Positions 37,301 to 46,283 of a stretch of DNA of 64,000 nt are shown here, piece after piece. Every line of letters begins with the position of its first letter. Position 1 is the stretch's first letter. The stretch is from assembly GCF_047511655.1 (NCBI RefSeq), contig NC_133389.1, forward strand, positions 158,921,973 through 158,985,972, given 5' to 3'. The DNA is from Castor canadensis. Taxonomy: Eukaryota > Chordata > Mammalia > Rodentia > Castoridae. Under the pieces are notes generated by a model. That model was not told the DNA's origin. It saw only the letters and a list, made by a program, of their open reading frames with translations, and ran no database searches. The position numbers and the translations under genes were made by a program.

Positions 37301-40300
37301 CCCACGCACAGGAAATCAATGTGAGTCAATGCCCTGTATAGCTATCCTTATCTCAACCAGCAAAACCCCTTGTTCCTTCCTGTTATTGCTTATACTCTCT
37401 CTACAACAAAATTAGAGATAAGGGCAAAATAGTTTCTGCTGGGTATTGAGGGGGGGGAGCGGGAGGGGGTGGAGTGGGTGGTAAGGGAGGGGGTGGGGGC
37501 AGGGGGGAGAAATGAACCAAGCCTTGTATGCACATATGAATAATAAAAGAAAAATGAAAAAAAGAAAAAAAAAAAAAGATGGTCACTAAGTGATTAATGG
37601 GCAGGTGGTGTATACAGTGTGGATACAGTGGACAAAGGGATCATTTGCAGAGCAGGATGGTGCAGGGTACTCAATTTAAAATTTATGAATTGTTTATTTC
37701 TAGGATTTTCTGTTTCCAACTATAGTTGACTACAGAAAACCTGGGAAATGAAGCTGTAGAAAGTGAGACAATGGATAAGGGAGAACTACCATTTTCTTCA
37801 TTATTATTTAATGAATAAGTAGATACTTTAAATGCTTTAGTTTGAATTTCTACTCTATTAAATATCTATAAAACTAACCCATATCAACAGAAGTTTTTTG
37901 AGGGGGGAGGATCTTCTGTAGTTTTTAAGAGTATAAAGGGAGCCTGATTCTGGAATGCTTGAGAATTGTTCATCTTATATTAACTATAGGCAGATTTGCT
38001 GAACTATGATTTCCTGAAATTGTGGAGACTTTCCGGTGAGGGTTGCTAATAGTTACTGCATGCTAGAGATTGAGTAAGGATCATAGCATTCTGCTAACTT
38101 GAGGAATGAGTTAACTAAATATTTTAAGCCAGAGTGAATTTGCCTTGTTTATAATACAATAAAATAAGAAGTCCCAGATTGAATATATTTTTTTAAAAAT
38201 ATAGTTTTACCTGTTAAAATATGTTCTGATTGAATTATTTTTGCTAATTTAGAAATATGTACTTTATTCTTGGTTTTATTAGTCTAACTCTTCCTAATTT
38301 TTTTCCTAAGGTTTTATTAAATGTTATCATCGTAGTCAAGGTCTGGAGTATTTTAATTTTTTTCCTTAAATGCAACTTAGTTATGTCAGAACATAAGTTA
38401 TGTTATCAAAACAGAAATCCCTCACTATCATCTGTCCAACACAGGGTTCTTCTCAGATTTATTTCTTGGGCTAGCTCTTAAACTGCCTTCCTCTCACAAA
38501 ATGCTACTATGTTTTAAATCAAAAACCTTAAGGGAGCCACGTGCATGTTCCCGTTACATATTTATATGACTCAACCATTAAAATTAGGATAAATATTAGA
38601 CTTTTAGTCACCCTGCCTCTCCCTCTAAGTCTGTCCCTCCTCCTGTAGTCTTCTGCCACTCAATTAACAGCACTTCCATGCTTCTCCTTGTTCAGACTCA
38701 TCCTTGGCCTCATCTTCTTGACTTTCCTCTTGCCGTCTACATCTCAAGCTATCATCAACTCCTATTGCTTCTATCTTCAGAACATCCTCAGTTGTTGCTG
38801 TCCTTTCCCAGGTTTTTATCCTAGTAGTCTCCTTCATCAGACCTTTTCACTTCACTCAAAATTCTGTGGTGTTTTTCCATCTTATTTGGATAAAGCCCGA
38901 TGGCCCGCAGAGCTCTGTGTTGTCTCTCCTCACTGCATATTTCTCTGATCTTGTCTGCTCCTTTCAGTACTGTCCCTGTCCCACACTCTCTAGCCTTATC
39001 ACTCTAACCTAGTTTGTATCTTCTTTTGTTGCTTATTGTTAGTCTTAGCTCAAGACACCAGAGAAATAGCAGTCAGAAATCTGTTTCTGGCTCCATTCCT
39101 CAAACCTATAATGTAATGGTACCGTAAGTGCTCAGTAAAGCTTGCTTGAAAGCATAAGTGGAATGAATCACCAAATGTAGCTTTCTGAGAGGAAATAAGG
39201 CTGGAAAGATAGTGTGATTTATATAAGTTTTTTAGAATATTATTTCTCAGATCTAGATAGTTTTCTGACTTCTCACCATTACTCTTCATATATAGCAGCA
39301 TATACTTTTTGTGGAAAAATGCCTTTTTCCATAAACAAGTTTAACCAATCCTCTCTTTAGGTTAAAAGGAAACTACTTATACTGAAATATGCCTACTAGA
39401 ATAGTTTCTGTCATGCCAGAAGAATATGTATTTGACAGAAAACTGTCAGCTGGTTTTCAGTAATGTTAGCCAGGTATTTTCCTTCCAGTAACTCTTACTT
39501 TTTCTTTCTAGACATGCACATGATGGTGTCCAGGCCAGAGCAGTGGGTAAAGCCAATGGCTGTAGCAGGAGCCAATCAATATACCTTTCATCTCGAGGCT
39601 ACTGAGAACCCAGGGGCTTTGATTAAAGACATCCGGGAGAATGGGATGAAGGTAAGTCAGTAATAATAGTGGTGTTTTATACTCTTCCCTTTCAGAGTTT
39701 GGAAGGTTTGGTAGAAAACAAGAAATGATAGGTAAAGAAGTTATGTTGCAAGCAGCTACTCTTCAGCTGTGAAACCATAGTTGAAGTCTGGTATTTCTGC
39801 TGGTCCTGACATGCCTCAGTAACAGAGGAGGGAAATAATAGTTAATGTGATGTAGCATATTTGTCTGTGTTACAGGTTGGCCTTGCCATCAAACCAGGAA
39901 CTACAGTTGAGTATTTGGCACCATGGGCTAATCAAATAGATATGGCCTTGGTTATGACAGTGGAACCTGGGTTTGGAGGGCAGAAATTCATGGAAGATAT
40001 GATGCCAAAGGTAAGAGAAATGTTCGATTTGGGAGGGGCGAGGCTTTTACTATGTTTATTCAGTGTACATATGTTGAAAGCCTTACCTATCAAGACATGT
40101 CTGCTTATGGAGATGAGGTGATAAATGCTGTATAGAGTTAGGTTTTAAAATCAAAACTGATATTAAATCTGTATTGTGAAATTTTCTTTCAAAACTGTTA
40201 CCTTTGTAACCTTTAGGATTCTTGGGAGTTTTCATTGAATAATGAGGGTTTATCTTGTTTCCATAAAGTATAGTGTCTGTAAAGCTGTGACGAATTGAAT

Positions 40301-42960
40301 TGTTACTTGCCAAACAGAACAAAACCTGCTTTTAAATTTGTTATAGTACATTAAAAAGCAAGTAAGTCAGATGTGGTGGTATACCTGTAATCCCAGCTAC
40401 CTAAAAGGCAGAGATTAAGAGAATTGCAGTTTGAGGCCAGCCTAGGCAAAATGTTAGTGAGACTACATCTCAACCAAAAAGCCAAGTGTGGTGATACGCA
40501 TCTGTGGTCCCAGCTACATAGGAAGCATAGGTAGGAGGTATGACCTAGGTATGACCCATGCTGGCCCCATATAAAAAATGCAAGACTGGAAAACAACTAA
40601 ACGCAGAAAAGGTCTGGAGGTGACTCAAGTGGTAGAGCTTCTGCCTAGCAAGTGTGAGGCCTTAGGTTCAAAATCCTAGTTCTCCCAAAAAGCAAGTAAG
40701 CAAGTGATTCCCAATAATGTTTTGTACTGATGTAGTTACTGTATGAGAAATTTGGAGTTTTAATGGCTAGTATTTGCCATTTGTTTTTTTGTTTGTTTGA
40801 TTTTTTTTTCCCATATATTTACTTTAGAAATCACTATTTCTTCATGTATGTCTAGGTTCACTGGCTGAGAACCCAGTTCCCATCTTTGGATATAGAGGTT
40901 GATGGTGGAGTAGGTCCTGACACTGTTCATAAATGTGCAGAGGTAAGTTCTTCCTGACTGTGAGTAGACCAGCTCCATAGTATACCATTTCATAATATGA
41001 TAAAGAGCAATGAGTGAATTTCTAAAGTGACACGAATTGCTTGCTACATAATAAGTCCTGAATATCTGAGTAATGCTGACGGAAAAAGTTTTCATGCTTT
41101 TTTTCCTGGTAGTGCTGGTGTTTGGACTTAGGGTCTTGCACTTGCTAGGCAGGCACCCTGCCACTTCAATCACACCCATAGTTATTTTCCAAATAGGGTC
41201 TTGCATTTTTTTCCTGGGCTGGCCTCAGATAGAGATCCTCCTGCCTATGTCTCTAGGTGGCTAGGATTATAGGCATGCACCACTATGCCCAGCTGTTTAA
41301 GATTGGGTCTGGCTAATTTTTTTTTTCTGGGTGGGCCTTGAGCTGTGATCCTCGATTGCTGCTTCCTGAGTAGCTAGGATTGCAGGTGTTATTCACCTTG
41401 TCCCACAATTTTTTTTTTTTTTAACTTTTGAGTCAGGGTCTTGCTATGTAGCCCTGTTTCAAATTCATTATCTAGCCCAGGATGGCTGCAAACCCTCGAT
41501 TTTGTCTCAACTTCGTAAGTGCTGAGATTACAAGTGTACACCCTTGCACCCAGCCTGAAGAAAGATTATGTTGAATGCCAGTGTTTTGGAAATCTTGACT
41601 ATTTTCAGTGCAAATCTAGGCCTGATACCCATTTGATCCTGTAAGTAGAAGAGGAATATTTGATTTTTCCAGGTAGCTAGCCTAGCTAAGTTGTGCTCCT
41701 ATGCTTTGAAAGGATGTCAGTTCTTCTTATGGCACTACAGGTGATTAAAGTTTACATAGCCTACTTTTATTCAGCAGTGTAGTGTTGATTTCCAGAGTCT
41801 TCTGTAATGGCCACGTTTTTCTGCTTGATCCATATACTTATCTAGTTCTTGGCAGTCACTCAGGAGGCAGAGGCAGGAGGATCAACAGTATAAGAACAGT
41901 CTGGTCTACAAAGAAAGAAAGAAAGAAAAAAAAGCTTGGGAGTGATAACTGTCAAGCCTGGGCTAGATAATTTATGGAAGAGGAGTTGGCCACATGAACA
42001 TAACAATCCTTTGGACCTTTGTAGAATTGCTTTATACTGTTCTTTGCTATTATGCTGTTCTTGGTTAAATGAAGAGACATGTTAAGGGGTGATGGTAAAA
42101 TATTTAGTTTTATGATTTCTATGAGGAAAGTTGTTAGAGATGTAATGCTCTGTCATAGAGTGACCAGTTCTTACTGAGAAATTTTTCCTCAGTTTGTGGT
42201 TCTCCAAGTAACAAGAATCATGCAATAGATTGGGTTTTCCTCCTAGGTCAAAATCCTAGGAAGCTCAGAGCTAAATTTGGAGGCATTTATTTGAGTTTTC
42301 CAATTTATTTTCATTTCTTTGCTTCCACATTAAAAAAAATCATCTTGAAAATCTTTTCTAAGCCACCTCAGAACCATTCTAGAATGCTAGGGAAACTTAA
42401 ATAAAGGGACATTCATTCTGCCACAAAATGAGAAATCTTTAATGTTCTCAGTGTTTTATAAATAGTTTCATATTTTTCCAATAATTGTCCTTCCTTATTA
42501 TCTATAAATTCACATAAATAATTCAAAAATTAGCCAATTGTGTCTTTAGTATCTCTAGGGGCATTGGTATATATTGGGAGAAAACCTTAATAGAATGAGC
42601 ATTAAAGTGTTTAAAACCTTATCTAAATCTTGGATTAGATGCCATATAGCTTATTTAGAATTGGCTTAACAAAAAGTTAATTTCTTAGACACATTTAAAA
42701 ATAATTTTACATACTCATTTTTTAACTTCTTGCATAGTTGAACTACTTCTGGTAGAGGTAGAGATAGAAACTCTACTCCAGGAATTGCATTGTAGGTTTT
42801 TCTTTTAAGGCATAACCTAAGTATTTACTTCTTCCAGGCAGGTGCTAACATGATTGTGTCTGGCAGTGCCATTATGAGGAGTGAAGACCCCAGATCCGTG
42901 ATCAACTTACTAAGAAATGTTTGCTCAGAAGCTGCTCAGAAACGTTCTCTTGATCGATGA
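26893..42960 (+). CDS. RPE: RPE, ribulose-5-phosphate 3-epimerase (complete gene)
   Basis: RPE interconverts D-ribulose 5-phosphate and D-xylulose 5-phosphate in the non-oxidative pentose phosphate pathway of the cytosol, as a metal-dependent TIM barrel (family knowledge). Six coding exons, 26893-27014, 33307-33386, 39512-39651, 39876-40010, 40856-40942 and 42838-42960, give 687 nt, or 228 residues plus TGA, the length I recall for the human enzyme. Visible active-site residues are His35 and Asp37 in YLHLDVMDG, His70 in FFDMHMMV and Asp175 in VDGGVG. The phosphate-binding Gly-rich loops (EPGFGGQKF and SGSAIM) are also present. The ATG at 26893 sits in a good Kozak context (caccATGG) inside a CpG-rich promoter. 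UNC80 ends 4.7 kb upstream; KANSL1L converges downstream. Confidence 0.98.
27290..27385. repeat. MIR-type SINE fragment
   Basis: gagaaactgaggcccaagga, cttgcccaagctcatatagc and tagtggcaaagctggg match the MIR core well. Confidence 0.65.
27400..27550. repeat. second MIR-type SINE fragment
   Basis: ttggacaagccacttaacct and tgagcttcagtttcattat are the other typical half of MIR-family elements. Confidence 0.55.
30860..30951. repeat. 46-bp perfect tandem duplication
   Basis: Two identical head-to-tail copies (30860-30905 and 30906-30951), each starting atatggtagaataattttgt. Perfect identity implies a recent event or recent homogenisation. Confidence 0.95.
31262..31308. repeat. (GA)n(GT)n compound microsatellite
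   Basis: A short GA run passes directly into about 16 GT units. Confidence 0.9.
31951..32280. mobile_element. Tigger-like (TcMar) non-autonomous DNA transposon
   Basis: One end reads taCAGGTTGAGTATCTC; the other, when complemented, reads tACTGGTTGAGCATTCC, so the inverted ends match imperfectly and are flanked by TA. The inside matches what I recall of a mammalian Tigger-class MITE (gggacccaagtctaaacatg, cacttgtgatgtcatg). No transposase. Confidence 0.6.
32615..32812. repeat. MIR-type SINE
   Basis: Nearly full-length layout: tagggtctgatgttagcaga, aactggatgactcatggatg, then aagatgaaatgaagtaag and cctcagtaag. Confidence 0.55.
33307..33386 (+). CDS. RPE: RPE exon 2
   Basis: 80-nt exon after gtcttatag, ending TTC TTT G|gtaagt. 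It encodes [18 protein letters not shown]; its first G completes Gly41 and its last G starts Asp68. Confidence 0.97.
33480..33730. repeat. L2-like LINE fragment
   Basis: Words typical of mammalian L2 3' ends (ctgtctagaaagctcttcat, catttgttatctcctcagag, ccttctaaattatcaccttg). It contains an internal 32-bp-period duplication. Confidence 0.5.
34138..34232 (-). repeat. B1-like SINE fragment, reverse
   Basis: tgtagcccaggctggcctcg, aactcttgatcctcctgcct and gtgcgccaccatgaccggct, the complement of a 7SL-derived B1 unit. Confidence 0.75.
34315..34490. mobile_element. hAT-Charlie-type MITE
   Basis: Contains tagccacatgtgactagtga and ttatggaacatttccatctt with partly complementary ends (ttgttcagtatggtagctac). 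This is a familiar mammalian MER-class element; the exact subfamily is not settled. Confidence 0.55.
35046..35218 (+). repeat. composite rodent SINE
   Basis: agacaccagtggctcacatt and aatcctagctactcatgagg (B1-like), then ccctgagttcaaaccccagt with an A-rich tail (ID-like). Confidence 0.8.
35460..36050. mobile_element. hAT transposase-derived DNA transposon remnant
   Basis: A diverged stretch resembling hAT-superfamily transposase coding DNA as I remember it (catttctgcagtatatgcaa, gtagaatggttttctcaggg, aaaccacttgtaccatag, gaactagctgtttttcc). Full of stops; no product. Confidence 0.45.
36065..36480. mobile_element. Tigger2-like (TcMar) DNA transposon remnant
   Basis: ccttaagatggggttgtgtc, ataggttgaaagtatcataa, cctgcagttgggcaaagtca and ttgaatatctcatgtaactt resemble the mammalian Tigger2/MER28 group from memory. 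Confidence 0.5.
36842..37575 (+). mobile_element. young 5'-truncated L1 with perfect target-site duplication
   Basis: L1 3' end: tail of ORF2 (cactattcacaatagccaag, aatggattaagaaaatgtgg, atggaattctatgcagccat), a 3'UTR with a G-rich tract (37448-37508), then aataataaaag and an A-rich tail. The 17-bp sites AAGATGGTCACTAAGTG lie at 36825-36841 and 37576-37592, preceded by TT as in L1 endonuclease targets. Confidence 0.93.
37448..37508 (+). repeat. G-rich tract in the L1 3'UTR
   Basis: About 60 nt consisting almost wholly of G-runs (ggggggg, gggaggggg, gggagggggtggggg). Several runs of three or more G fit a potential G-quadruplex, a known trait of L1 3'UTRs. Confidence 0.8.
38600..39060. repeat. 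old LINE-like stretch (L2 class suspected)
   Basis: C/T-rich, weakly matching L2-type wording (ccttcatcagaccttttcac, tttttccatcttatttgg, ctttcagtactgtccctgtc). The family assignment is uncertain. Confidence 0.35.
39512..39651 (+). CDS. RPE: RPE exon 3
   Basis: 140-nt exon after tctttctag, ending GGG ATG AAG|gtaagt. It holds metal-ligand His70 ([12 protein letters not shown]). Confidence 0.97.
39876..40010 (+). CDS. RPE: RPE exon 4
   Basis: 135-nt exon of 45 whole codons after tgttacag, ending CCA AAG|gtaaga. It encodes VGLAIKPGT and EPGFGGQKF, the conserved barrel loops near substrate phosphate. Confidence 0.97.
40011..40855 (+). other. RPE: RPE intron 4
   Basis: 0.85-kb intron, with 40369-40697 taken up by a composite SINE. 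Nothing else is seen. Confidence 0.7.
40369..40697 (+). repeat. long composite SINE (B1-like dimer + ID-like)
   Basis: Two B1-like units (gatgtggtggtatacctgta; gtgtggtgatacgcatctgt) followed by an ID-like unit (ggtctggaggtgactcaagt, ggtagagcttctgcctagca) and an A-rich end. This three-part order shows how the local composite family is built. Confidence 0.75.
40856..40942 (+). CDS. RPE: RPE exon 5
   Basis: 87-nt exon of 29 whole codons after atgtctag, ending GCA GAG|gtaagt. It carries catalytic Asp175 in EVDGGVGP. Confidence 0.97.
41108..41555 (-). repeat. composite rodent SINE, reverse, multi-unit
   Basis: Reverse ID-like part (gctaggcaggcaccctgcca), then B1-like units (gtgggccttgagctgtgatc; gggtcttgctatgtagccct; agtgctgagattacaagtgt). 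Confidence 0.7.
41862..41936 (+). repeat. B1-like fragment
   Basis: ctcaggaggcagaggcagga and ggatcaacagtataagaaca, with a GAAA-rich tail. Confidence 0.6.
42838..42960 (+). CDS. RPE: RPE exon 6 and stop
   Basis: 123-nt coding part after cttccag. It encodes [18 protein letters not shown] and ends KRSLDR with TGA at 42958-42960. The 3'UTR follows directly. Confidence 0.97.
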   Translation, partial: AGANMIVSGSAIMRSEDPRSVINLLRNVCSEAAQKRSLDR

Positions 42961-43509
42961 AACTACCAGGAACCCATTGTTTGCTTATGAAACCTTTTTA
43001 CTGGAAAACAGGAATATTGACTACCAAATAATATTGCATTTGAGTCAGTGCCGCTTTTCTGAGCAATTCATTCCAGTGATTAAAATCTATTTTGCAGAAT
43101 GTTCCAAGAGATTAGAAATTGGTGTGTATAACTACATTTTTAGTGATGCAATTTAAAGACTAATGTAGTGAAATACCCTGTTTTTACTGGGAGAATTGAT
43201 TTTTGTAAAGAGTAAAATATGGCTATATTAAGGTTATATGTAGAAATGTGTCTTAATGCCTAAGGAAAGCGTATTAGCTACTATGAAGAAAAGTTTTCTT
43301 TGTATTTTTAAAAGGAGTGTCTTGTTTCCCAGCCATTTTCCAAAAGCAAAGAAAGTCCTATGTTTTTTTCTGTTTCATGTCAGTTGTGGTTTGTTTTTAT
43401 GTTTGATATGAGCGCAGTGGAACTAAAACATACAAGCTTGCATACAATGGAATAACATAGTCTTACTCCTGAAACGTTTACTTTTCATTTTTTATCTTAT
43501 ACTTGATCC

Positions 43510-43515
43510 ATTAAA
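43510..43515 (+). terminator. RPE: candidate RPE poly(A) signal (ATTAAA)
   Basis: ATTAAA about 550 nt after the RPE stop, followed by TG/T-rich sequence near 43555-43600. A second option is AATAAA at 44100-44105. Usage cannot be decided here. Confidence 0.4.
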
Positions 43516-43714
43516 AACTGTAAAAACACTGTATGAAGCCCAAAGGTTTTAAAATCTGTGCATAGATTTTTATCAAGGTGAGGTGTTTGCTTTATCACAG
43601 CCGGTGGCTTTTTTACTCTCACTGACCATTCTTAAGGACAGGAAATAATGCTGCTGTGCTAGTTGTGATCACAAGGGGTAAGTAAAGCCTCTGTAATTTA
43701 CATTAGGTTGAATA

Positions 43715-44040
43715 TTGATTCTGGCTGTTTGACCTTAGCAAATCACCTGACCCTTCTGTACTTCTATTAACGCATTATATGTTAATAGAACTGTAACAAC
43801 CATACTGGGTTGTGTTGTAGATTAAAAGAAGTAACATGATAAGTAGAAAGCTTCCACTAGGGTTCCTAGAATTTAGAGGATACTCAATACAAAATGTCTA
43901 GTTTGTGTTTTGTGAGTTATGAAGTATTTCAGTATAATCTTAAAATTACTCCTGTAAGTGGTAGGACAGGTATTTTTGTCCCATTTAAAAAACGAAGAAA
44001 GTAAAGCTCAGCAGTAGGATCTAGTAATGTGTAAGATTTC
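43715..44040. repeat. MIR-like fragments in the RPE 3' region
   Basis: tgaccttagcaaatcacctg and later tttgtcccatttaaaaaacg with aagtaaagctcagcag resemble two diverged MIR copies. They overlap the probable RPE 3'UTR. Confidence 0.4.
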
Positions 44041-44664
44041 TAATCTGTATTTGTTTTTTAAAAAAAGGAAACAAATAGAGCCCTTGGAAGGTGGGTTAGA
44101 ATAAATGTTTCTTTTACTTAACATTATCTTATTTTCAGTCTAACTTAACCTGGTTTGTGGAACCAGCTGGGCGGAGAATATAGTGGAACCATGGATCTTG
44201 ACCCCAAGGATAAATATTGTATTCCAAGAAAGACCAGGTAGGCTAAGAATGACAGGATACAGAATTAATCCATAATCTTAAGTATTTATAACTATGTTCC
44301 CAATTATATAAAGACTATATATATATTTCAACTACTTCATTCTTCTAAATACTCTTGCTATCTGATAAATATGGCAAGAAATAACAGGACTAGTATTAAA
44401 TTTCTTAAAGCTACTTTGAGTTTTGAGAAAGGTTAAAAAGCTAAGAATGCTAACACGTATGGAATAGAACTTGCTTAGGTTTTTTCCTGCCCCACGAGGT
44501 ACAGTTTTGTTTTTTAATGTTTGTTTTTATTTTGGCTAAGGAAAGGTTTGTGCCATGAATAGGTAGCGTTTAATCAAATCACACAACACATGGGCATATA
44601 GAAATAACTTTAATTAAAAAACTTACGTAGAAGATTATAATATCAGACATGACAAAGATTTGAA

Positions 44665-44670
44665 TTTATT
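44665..44670 (-). terminator. KANSL1L: candidate KANSL1L poly(A) signal
   Basis: TTTATT on the plus strand is AATAAA on the minus strand, 1.4 kb after the KANSL1L stop. Downstream on the minus strand lies a GT-rich stretch (complement of about 44575-44595, gtgttgtgtg). A nearer alternative is at 45084-45089. Confidence 0.4.
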
Positions 44671-46052
44671 TGCCAGGACAACTTGAGTTTGTCTTTTTGG
44701 CTTTTGTTTTCTTTTTCTTTAAAAATAAATGTACAGTAAAACTATAAGCAAAAGTTTGTAAGTGTTGAATTTGAATGTTTTTCCCCTTTATAGGGACCAG
44801 AATAATTTCCAATCCTGAACAAAAACTTAGTGTCAGATTCCACAGACTCTAGGCCAAACAGCTAGGAGTTTTAGTAATATGGGTACTATAACTTGAATAA
44901 CCATTTTTACATGACCAAAATTGATTCATACAAATTGTCCTCAACTTTCACATAGAAAAAAAAATGAAATCACACCTGCAAAAGGAATTTTCCTTAATGT
45001 ACACTCCTTAGTATCCACTGCTGAAGTCTTGATCTTTGAAAAATTTGTTAATTCTCAATCTAAGATGCAAGTAAGAATAGATGTTTATTTTAGTAGTGTG
45101 AGCGATGGCAAGGAAGAACCAAATTAGCTAGAAATAAAATAAGGTTTCTATACTAGCTAGACATTAGCTAGAATTACAACCATTTAAAAATTTTGTAATG
45201 CTGGGACTTTTTGTTGCACATTTTAAATTGGTGTCTTTCTACAAGGTACATAAAGTAGGCAAAATTCAATTTGAACTTTCAAAAGGTAATAGTTCTGAAA
45301 TGCACCAATATTTTACTCCTAATTTGCTTGTCTTAATTCTGTTAGAAGTGGTTAGCTCACGAGATACCAGTGGTTTCGAGAAAGTGAGTATTGTGCTATC
45401 TGATGTAACAATTTACATAAAAAACTTCTGTTGGTTCAGCAGCAAAAACAAAAACTCCCTCTTCATAGTCATGACTTTTGTCTTTAATCAGTAGAAACCT
45501 GTGCTTTATATTGCAGCTTAGTTTGCATAGGGTAGGGCATACATGCATTTTTAAGTGGAGTGGTGGACATTTCTAGTGTAATTATAAAACTGTGCATGTC
45601 TGAATATATGAATATATTTTATGCACACATTTTTGTAATTCTAATATATTTCTGAGGCAGTTTTAATTACCATATGAACAGAAGAAAGAATAGCTGTCGT
45701 TTTATGTAAATCATGTGTTTGTGTGCAGGGAGTGGTGAAGTGATAGTTTTAAAAATTACCCAGTAATCTGATTTGGCATCAAACTGCAATAGTTAATATC
45801 TTGGTGCTTACAATTTGTATGATAAATATAAATGTCTAGCACTTGTCTATAGATGAAAAGCTAGCTACTTTTGTGGTTCAAGAAGGAAAATGCGATGTAT
45901 CTTGCCTCTTTCGTGAACAGCATAAATGATGAATACATGCAGTACATTCTTGTATTCTGGAATTAGAACCAGACTGGGTGAAAGGTCCAGAACAGGGCTT
46001 TTTGTTTTCCCTTCTTCCCTTCAGCTACATAATTTTCGTAAGGTGTTTCCTG

Positions 46053-46283
46053 TCACCTGTTTTTTTTACCATTAGTAAGTCCTAGACCAAAGGTTTTATG
46101 CTTTTCTATCCCATCTAACTGCTTTTTTGGATGATGGCCATTCTCTGGTGCACTGGTGCAGAAGACTTCACCATGGAAAGCCGTGCTTGCCCTCTCAATT
46201 TGATCCATTCTTTCATCCTGGCATAGTAAGGCTGCTGAGTCCTCATCCTTCAGCGGAAAAGCTCGTCGTTCCCACCACAAAGA
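46053..46283 (-). CDS. KANSL1L: KANSL1L last coding exon and stop
   Basis: 231-nt coding part on the minus strand after cccctttcag. It encodes [15 protein letters not shown] to NGHHPKKQ and ends [10 protein letters not shown] with TGA at 46055-46053. An A8 run lies just before the stop. Confidence 0.95.
   Translation of the reverse strand, partial: SLWWERRAFPLKDEDSAALLCQDERMDQIERASTAFHGEVFCTSAPENGHHPKKQLDGIEKHKTFGLGLTNGKKNR

Larger units (their letters stand above)
36757..37793 (-). mobile_element. Tigger1/MER2-like element split by an L1
   Basis: The left part 36757-36841 (gagttacttgagcacaggca, ctgtgatactgtgactgttg) and right part 37593-37793 (gtggatacagtggacaaagg, aatttatgaattgtttattt, atggataagggagaactacc) are contiguous in the known element, reverse orientation. 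The L1 at 36842-37575 and the repeated target site lie between them. Confidence 0.75.
33387..39511 (+). other. RPE: RPE intron 2
   Basis: 6.1-kb intron packed with fossils: L2-like (33480-33730), B1-like (34138-34232), hAT MITE (34315-34490), composite SINE (35046-35218), hAT transposase remnant (35460-36050), Tigger2-like (36065-36480), Tigger1/MER2-like split by L1 (36757-37793) and a LINE-like stretch (38600-39060). Confidence 0.7.
40943..42837 (+). other. RPE: RPE intron 5
   Basis: 1.9-kb intron with a reverse composite SINE (41108-41555) and a B1-like fragment (41862-41936). The rest is AT-rich and unassigned. Confidence 0.7.
42961..46052. other. tail-to-tail region between RPE and KANSL1L (both 3'UTRs)
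   Basis: The 3.1 kb between the two convergent stop codons must hold both 3'UTRs. Plus-strand candidates for RPE are ATTAAA at 43510-43515 and AATAAA at 44100-44105. Minus-strand candidates for KANSL1L are AATAAA complements at 44665-44670 and 45084-45089. MIR-like remains overlap 43715-44040. No further gene is seen. Confidence 0.6.
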
